A stretch of 64,000 nucleotides of DNA from Plantactinospora sp040120695 (GTDB taxonomy: Bacteria > Actinomycetota > Actinomycetes > Mycobacteriales > Micromonosporaceae), in the NCBI RefSeq assembly GCF_040120695.1, contig NZ_JBEEAC010000002.1, forward strand, positions 1 through 64,000, written 5' to 3'. Under the pieces are notes generated by a model. It ran no database searches. It was not told where the DNA came from and was given only the letters and a program-made list of their open reading frames with translations. Of this stretch, positions 61,518 to 64,000 are shown piece by piece (position 1 is the first letter of the stretch; every line of letters starts with the position of its first letter). The translations under genes were made by a program, and so were the position numbers.

Positions 61518-61729
61518 ACACTGTGGACAACCTACTGACAGTCGACGAGGCGGCGGAGCGGCTGCGCACCTCGACGCGATTCGTCCGGCGGCTGATCGAG
61601 GAACGGCGGATCGCGTACGTCAAGCTCGGCGCTCACGTCCGGATCGAGCCTGACGCCCTGGACGCGTTCGTCGCCGCCGGCCGGGTCACCCCGGCTGCCC
61701 CGGCGGTCAGCATGCGGAGGGCCGCGTAA
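61514..61729 (+). CDS. Excisionase, HTH_17/MerR-like
   Basis: 71 residues from GTG 61514 (a GTG at 61523 is an alternative). NLLTVDEAAERLRTSTRFVRRLIEERRI then YVKLGAHVRIEPDAL is the standard excisionase helix-turn-helix. Overlaps both rep (4 bp) and the integrase start (1 bp). Directs the integrase toward excision. Confidence 0.88.
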   Translation: MNTVDNLLTVDEAAERLRTSTRFVRRLIEERRIAYVKLGAHVRIEPDALDAFVAAGRVTPAAPAVSMRRAA

Positions 61730-62955
61730 TGCCGAAGCGGCGGCACTTCGGCCGGGTTCGCAAGCTCCCATCCGGGCGCTATCAGGTGCGGTACCCCGGG
61801 CCGGACGGCGTACTGCGGCCGGCGCCGGACACCTTCGACCGGAAGCGGGATGCTGATCTCTGGCTTTCGGCAAAGGAAGCGGAGATCGCCCGGGGCGACT
61901 GGTTGGACCCGGAAGCGGGCAAGGTTGCCCTGCTCCCGTACGGCGAGGCGTGGATTCGAGAGCGGCCGAAGCTGCGGCCAAAGACGGTCGTGCTCTACGA
62001 GGGGCTGCTACGCCTGCACATCGCTCCGGCTCTCGGCAAACTCACGCTGACCGAAATCACCACGCCTCGGCTCCGCAAGTGGCGTCGGGAGCTGCTGGAT
62101 GCCGGCGTCGGTCCGGTCACGGTGGCGAAGGCGTACCGGCTGCTGCGGTCGATCCTGAACACGGCAGTGTCCGACCGGCTGATCACAAAGAACCCGTGCC
62201 AGATCCCCGGCGCCGGCCAGGAGAAGAGTCCTGAGCGGCCCACGGCGACCATCGAGCAGGTGTTCACCATCGCGGGCGCGGTGCCAGACCGGTACCGGCT
62301 CCTCGTCCTGCTGGCCTGCTTCAACTCCCTGCGCTGGGGCGAGCTGGCGGCGCTCGCCCGGAAGCACGTCGACACGGACAGCGGCACCGTGCTGGTTGAG
62401 CGGTCGGTCGTCGAGCTGCCGACGGCGGAACTCGTCTTCGGCCCGCCGAAGTCGGACGCGAGCGTCCGGGTCGTCACCATCCCGAGCATCTGCCTGCCCG
62501 ACGTCGTACGGCACCTGAAGGACTTCACCGGGGAAGGTCCGGAAGCGTTGCTGTTCGTCGGGCCGAAGAACGGGCCGCTACGCCGGTCGAACTTCCAAGA
62601 CCACTGGCGCAAGGCGACAGCGGAAGCGGGCATCCCGGATCTACACTTCCACGACCTCCGACACACCGGGAACACCTGGGCGGCGGAGACCGGCGCGACG
62701 CTGCGGGACCTTATGGACCGGATGGGCCACTCCACCACCCGAGCCGCGCTCATCTACCTACACAAGACCGCCGGGCGTGACCGGAAGATCGCCGACGCGC
62801 TGAGCAAGCTCGTCGAGGACGCGCGCAAGCCCACCGACCGCACCGGCGACGGGGACCAGGACCAGGCGCCCGCCGACCCGACCGGCGACACGACGGCGGG
62901 CACGGAAGGGCACGCGAAACCGGAGGGGCACGCAGAGGGCACGACGCCCGGATAG
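61729..62955 (+). CDS. int: Tyrosine-recombinase integrase
   Basis: 408 residues from ATG 61729. N-terminal SAM-like DNA-binding domain (YGEAWIRERPKLRPKTVVLYEGLLRLHI). Catalytic residues: Arg in LRWGELAALA, HxxR in HDLRHTGNTW, and the tail GHSTTRAALIYLHK with the nucleophile Tyr. It sits 43 bp from the right att copy and should integrate the element into tRNA-Gly(CCC). The last ~60 bp recur as a scrap at 45021. Confidence 0.93.
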   Translation: MPKRRHFGRVRKLPSGRYQVRYPGPDGVLRPAPDTFDRKRDADLWLSAKEAEIARGDWLDPEAGKVALLPYGEAWIRERPKLRPKTVVLYEGLLRLHIAPALGKLTLTEITTPRLRKWRRELLDAGVGPVTVAKAYRLLRSILNTAVSDRLITKNPCQIPGAGQEKSPERPTATIEQVFTIAGAVPDRYRLLVLLACFNSLRWGELAALARKHVDTDSGTVLVERSVVELPTAELVFGPPKSDASVRVVTIPSICLPDVVRHLKDFTGEGPEALLFVGPKNGPLRRSNFQDHWRKATAEAGIPDLHFHDLRHTGNTWAAETGATLRDLMDRMGHSTTRAALIYLHKTAGRDRKIADALSKLVEDARKPTDRTGDGDQDQAPADPTGDTTAGTEGHAKPEGHAEGTTPG

Positions 62956-62970
62956 AGATCAGAAACGGCG

Positions 62971-63009
62971 AAGGCCCAGCGTCACGAAATGTCCTCTGAC
63001 CTGGGCCTT
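62971..63009 (-). terminator. Terminator of tRNA-Gly
   Basis: AAGGCCCAG and CTGGGCCTT form a 9-bp stem just past the minus-strand tRNA-Gly 3' end. Matching copy at 45086-45124. Confidence 0.8.
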
Positions 63010-63059
63010 CGTTGTTGGAGCGGGTGACGGGAATCGAACCCGCACTGTCAGCTTGGGAA
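62998..63059. repeat. Right attachment site
   Basis: 62 bp identical to 45113-45174, covering the CCA and 3' half of tRNA-Gly(CCC) up to the anticodon loop. Functional tRNA is preserved here. Confidence 0.92.
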
Positions 63060-63089
63060 GCTGATGTTCTGCCATTGAACTACACCCGC
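63016..63089 (-). tRNA. tRNA-Gly (anticodon CCC)
   Basis: 74 nt with encoded CCA on the minus strand. The acceptor pairs GCGGGTG with CACCCGC, the anticodon loop is TTCCCAA (anticodon CCC), and the T arm has GGTTCGATTCC. It is the integration target of the element to its left. Confidence 0.95.
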
Positions 63090-63301
63090 GAGCGGACCCC
63101 ACTGTACCCGGTCGGGTCCGATCATGCACTCACCCTCCCCGGCCGTACGACCCCGAGCACCTTCCGTCGGCTCGGATCGGTCGTGAACCACGCCGTACTG
63201 CCTCGTTTGCAACTCGGGCCACGGCTAGTAACGTCCGCCGCACCTGCAACTATGTCTCTGCGTCATCGCAGGACGACTCTCTGAATGCAAAGGGTGTAGC
63301 A

Positions 63302-64000
63302 ATGGCGTTTCGTGGGCTGCGGTGGTCGTCGCGTTCCGGCGTGACCGGCATGGCGAGCATGTTTCTCGTCTTGCTGCTCGTACCCGGTCCGGCGATGGCG
63401 GCACCTCCGGACTCGGCCCGGCGGTCGGACGAATCGGGCTGTGTCGCGCCGATTGGAGGCCACACCGTGGTCCGAGGCGCCAGGGCGAGGCCCGGTGCGC
63501 CGCACATCACCGAGCCGAACGAGCTGACCCCGGCCGAGGCCGCCGAACTGGAGCGTGCGGTCGACTCGGCGTACGCGCAACGGGTCGGGGTCGCGCCGCT
63601 CGGCGTACCGGGGAGGGGGTTCGGGATCACCGTCGACGTGGTGTTCCACGTGGTCAGCGAGAACCGGAGCAGGGCCGGCGGGAACATCCCGATGTCGATG
63701 ATCCGCGCCCAGTTGAGGGTGCTCAACGACGCCTTCGGTGGGCGTACCGGTGGGGCCTGGACGCCGTTCCGCTTCAGGTTGAAGAAGGTGAACCGGGTGG
63801 TCAACCCGGCCTGGTATCCGATCGTGTCGGAGAGCCCGGCGGAGGCGCAGATGAAGCGTGGGCTGCGGGTCGGCGGCAAGCACACCCTGAACATCTACAC
63901 CGGGTTGCTGGAGGACCAGCTACTCGGCTGGGCCACCTTCCCGAAGGGCGACCTCGACCCGTACGACGGGGTGGTGGTGCTCGCCGAGTCGCTGCCGGGC
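63302..64000 (+). CDS. Secreted M43-type zinc metalloprotease, N-terminal part
   Basis: 233 codons from ATG 63302 to the window edge, no stop. A signal peptide (FLVLLLVPGPAMAAPP) is followed by a propeptide-like region and the start of a cytophagalysin/pappalysin-like domain: GITVDVVFHVVSENRS, IPMSMIRAQLRVLNDAFGG, TLNIYTGLLEDQLLGWATFP. The zinc site (HExxH) should come just past the edge. Exported protease; outside the AICE. Confidence 0.82.
   Translation, partial: MAFRGLRWSSRSGVTGMASMFLVLLLVPGPAMAAPPDSARRSDESGCVAPIGGHTVVRGARARPGAPHITEPNELTPAEAAELERAVDSAYAQRVGVAPLGVPGRGFGITVDVVFHVVSENRSRAGGNIPMSMIRAQLRVLNDAFGGRTGGAWTPFRFRLKKVNRVVNPAWYPIVSESPAEAQMKRGLRVGGKHTLNIYTGLLEDQLLGWATFPKGDLDPYDGVVVLAESLPG

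Larger units (their letters stand above)
45113..63059 (+). mobile_element. Integrative and conjugative element (AICE) in tRNA-Gly(CCC)
   Basis: 17.9 kb bounded by identical 62-bp att copies. Right half in order: GntR regulators, DUF6907-like proteins, GT2, Pra-like activator, FtsK-type TraB ATPase, small spread proteins, DUF2637, RepSA-like initiator, excisionase, integrase next to att. This is the standard pSAM2-type AICE order, which transfers double-stranded DNA with one FtsK-like ATPase. The left half is accessory cargo with lower GC. Confidence 0.9.

Overview
The window is high-GC actinomycete chromosome, most likely Micromonosporaceae (Micromonospora or a close relative). The basis is very strong GC3 bias, frequent GTG starts, XRE-peptide deformylase and XRE-TPR regulators, conserved small actinomycete proteins, and an actinomycete integrative and conjugative element (AICE) with RepSA-type replication and FtsK-type transfer genes. 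The genus call is an inference from protein style; no database was searched.

Positions 1-41,600 are mostly ordinary chromosome. The left edge has the tail of an IS3-like transposase abutting a decayed gene. Then come an XRE/TPR regulator with a coupled creatininase, a Kelch-like lipoprotein, tRNA-Arg(ACG) and tRNA-Ser(GCT), a Lys/Ala-tailed EcsC-like protein, a CPBP membrane protein, flavohemoglobin, an XRE-peptide deformylase fusion and an iron-boxed FhuF-like protein. Next are a methyltransferase, a PEBP-like protein, an integrase fossil beside tRNA-Ser(TGA), quinone oxidoreductase with convergent SoxR and a divergent split transketolase, two glycosyltransferases, thiolase, rhomboid protease, cyclophilin, a CorA transporter, an aminotransferase, CBS and Nudix proteins. 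A compact operon (nucleotidyltransferase, glycerol-1-phosphate dehydrogenase-like enzyme, CDP-alcohol phosphatidyltransferase) looks like a polar-headgroup pathway. It is followed by a GT4 glycosyltransferase, an Fpg-family glycosylase, an initiating sugar transferase, a LytS/LytTR two-component pair and an AraC/VOC pair. Several of these genes carry short tandem duplications at or just past their stop codons.

Positions about 41,640-63,090 are mobile. An intact-looking AICE lies between two identical 62-bp copies of the tRNA-Gly(CCC) 3' end (45113-45174 and 62998-63059). Its right half has two DUF6907-like proteins, a GntR regulator, a GT2 glycosyltransferase, a Pra-like activator, an FtsK-type transfer ATPase, small spread proteins, a RepSA-type initiator, excisionase and integrase. 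To its left is the remnant of a second, related element: the same DUF6907/DUF6907/GntR/GT2 module with a deleted GT gene, followed by a scrap of integrase 3' end directly against the left att copy. This indicates tandem accretion at one tRNA gene.

The left half of the AICE holds the most interesting cargo, a visibly lower-GC defence-type island (46286-51865). It encodes a DUF262-DUF1524 (GmrSD-like) protein, a GHKL ATPase fused to a C-terminal PD-(D/E)XK-like nuclease, a 5-cytosine DNA methyltransferase divergent from it, and an overlapping Vsr-like endonuclease. It is a candidate restriction-type system combining a MORC/MutL-like ATPase-nuclease with Dcm and Vsr. The right edge of the window returns to chromosome with the start of a secreted M43-type metalloprotease.
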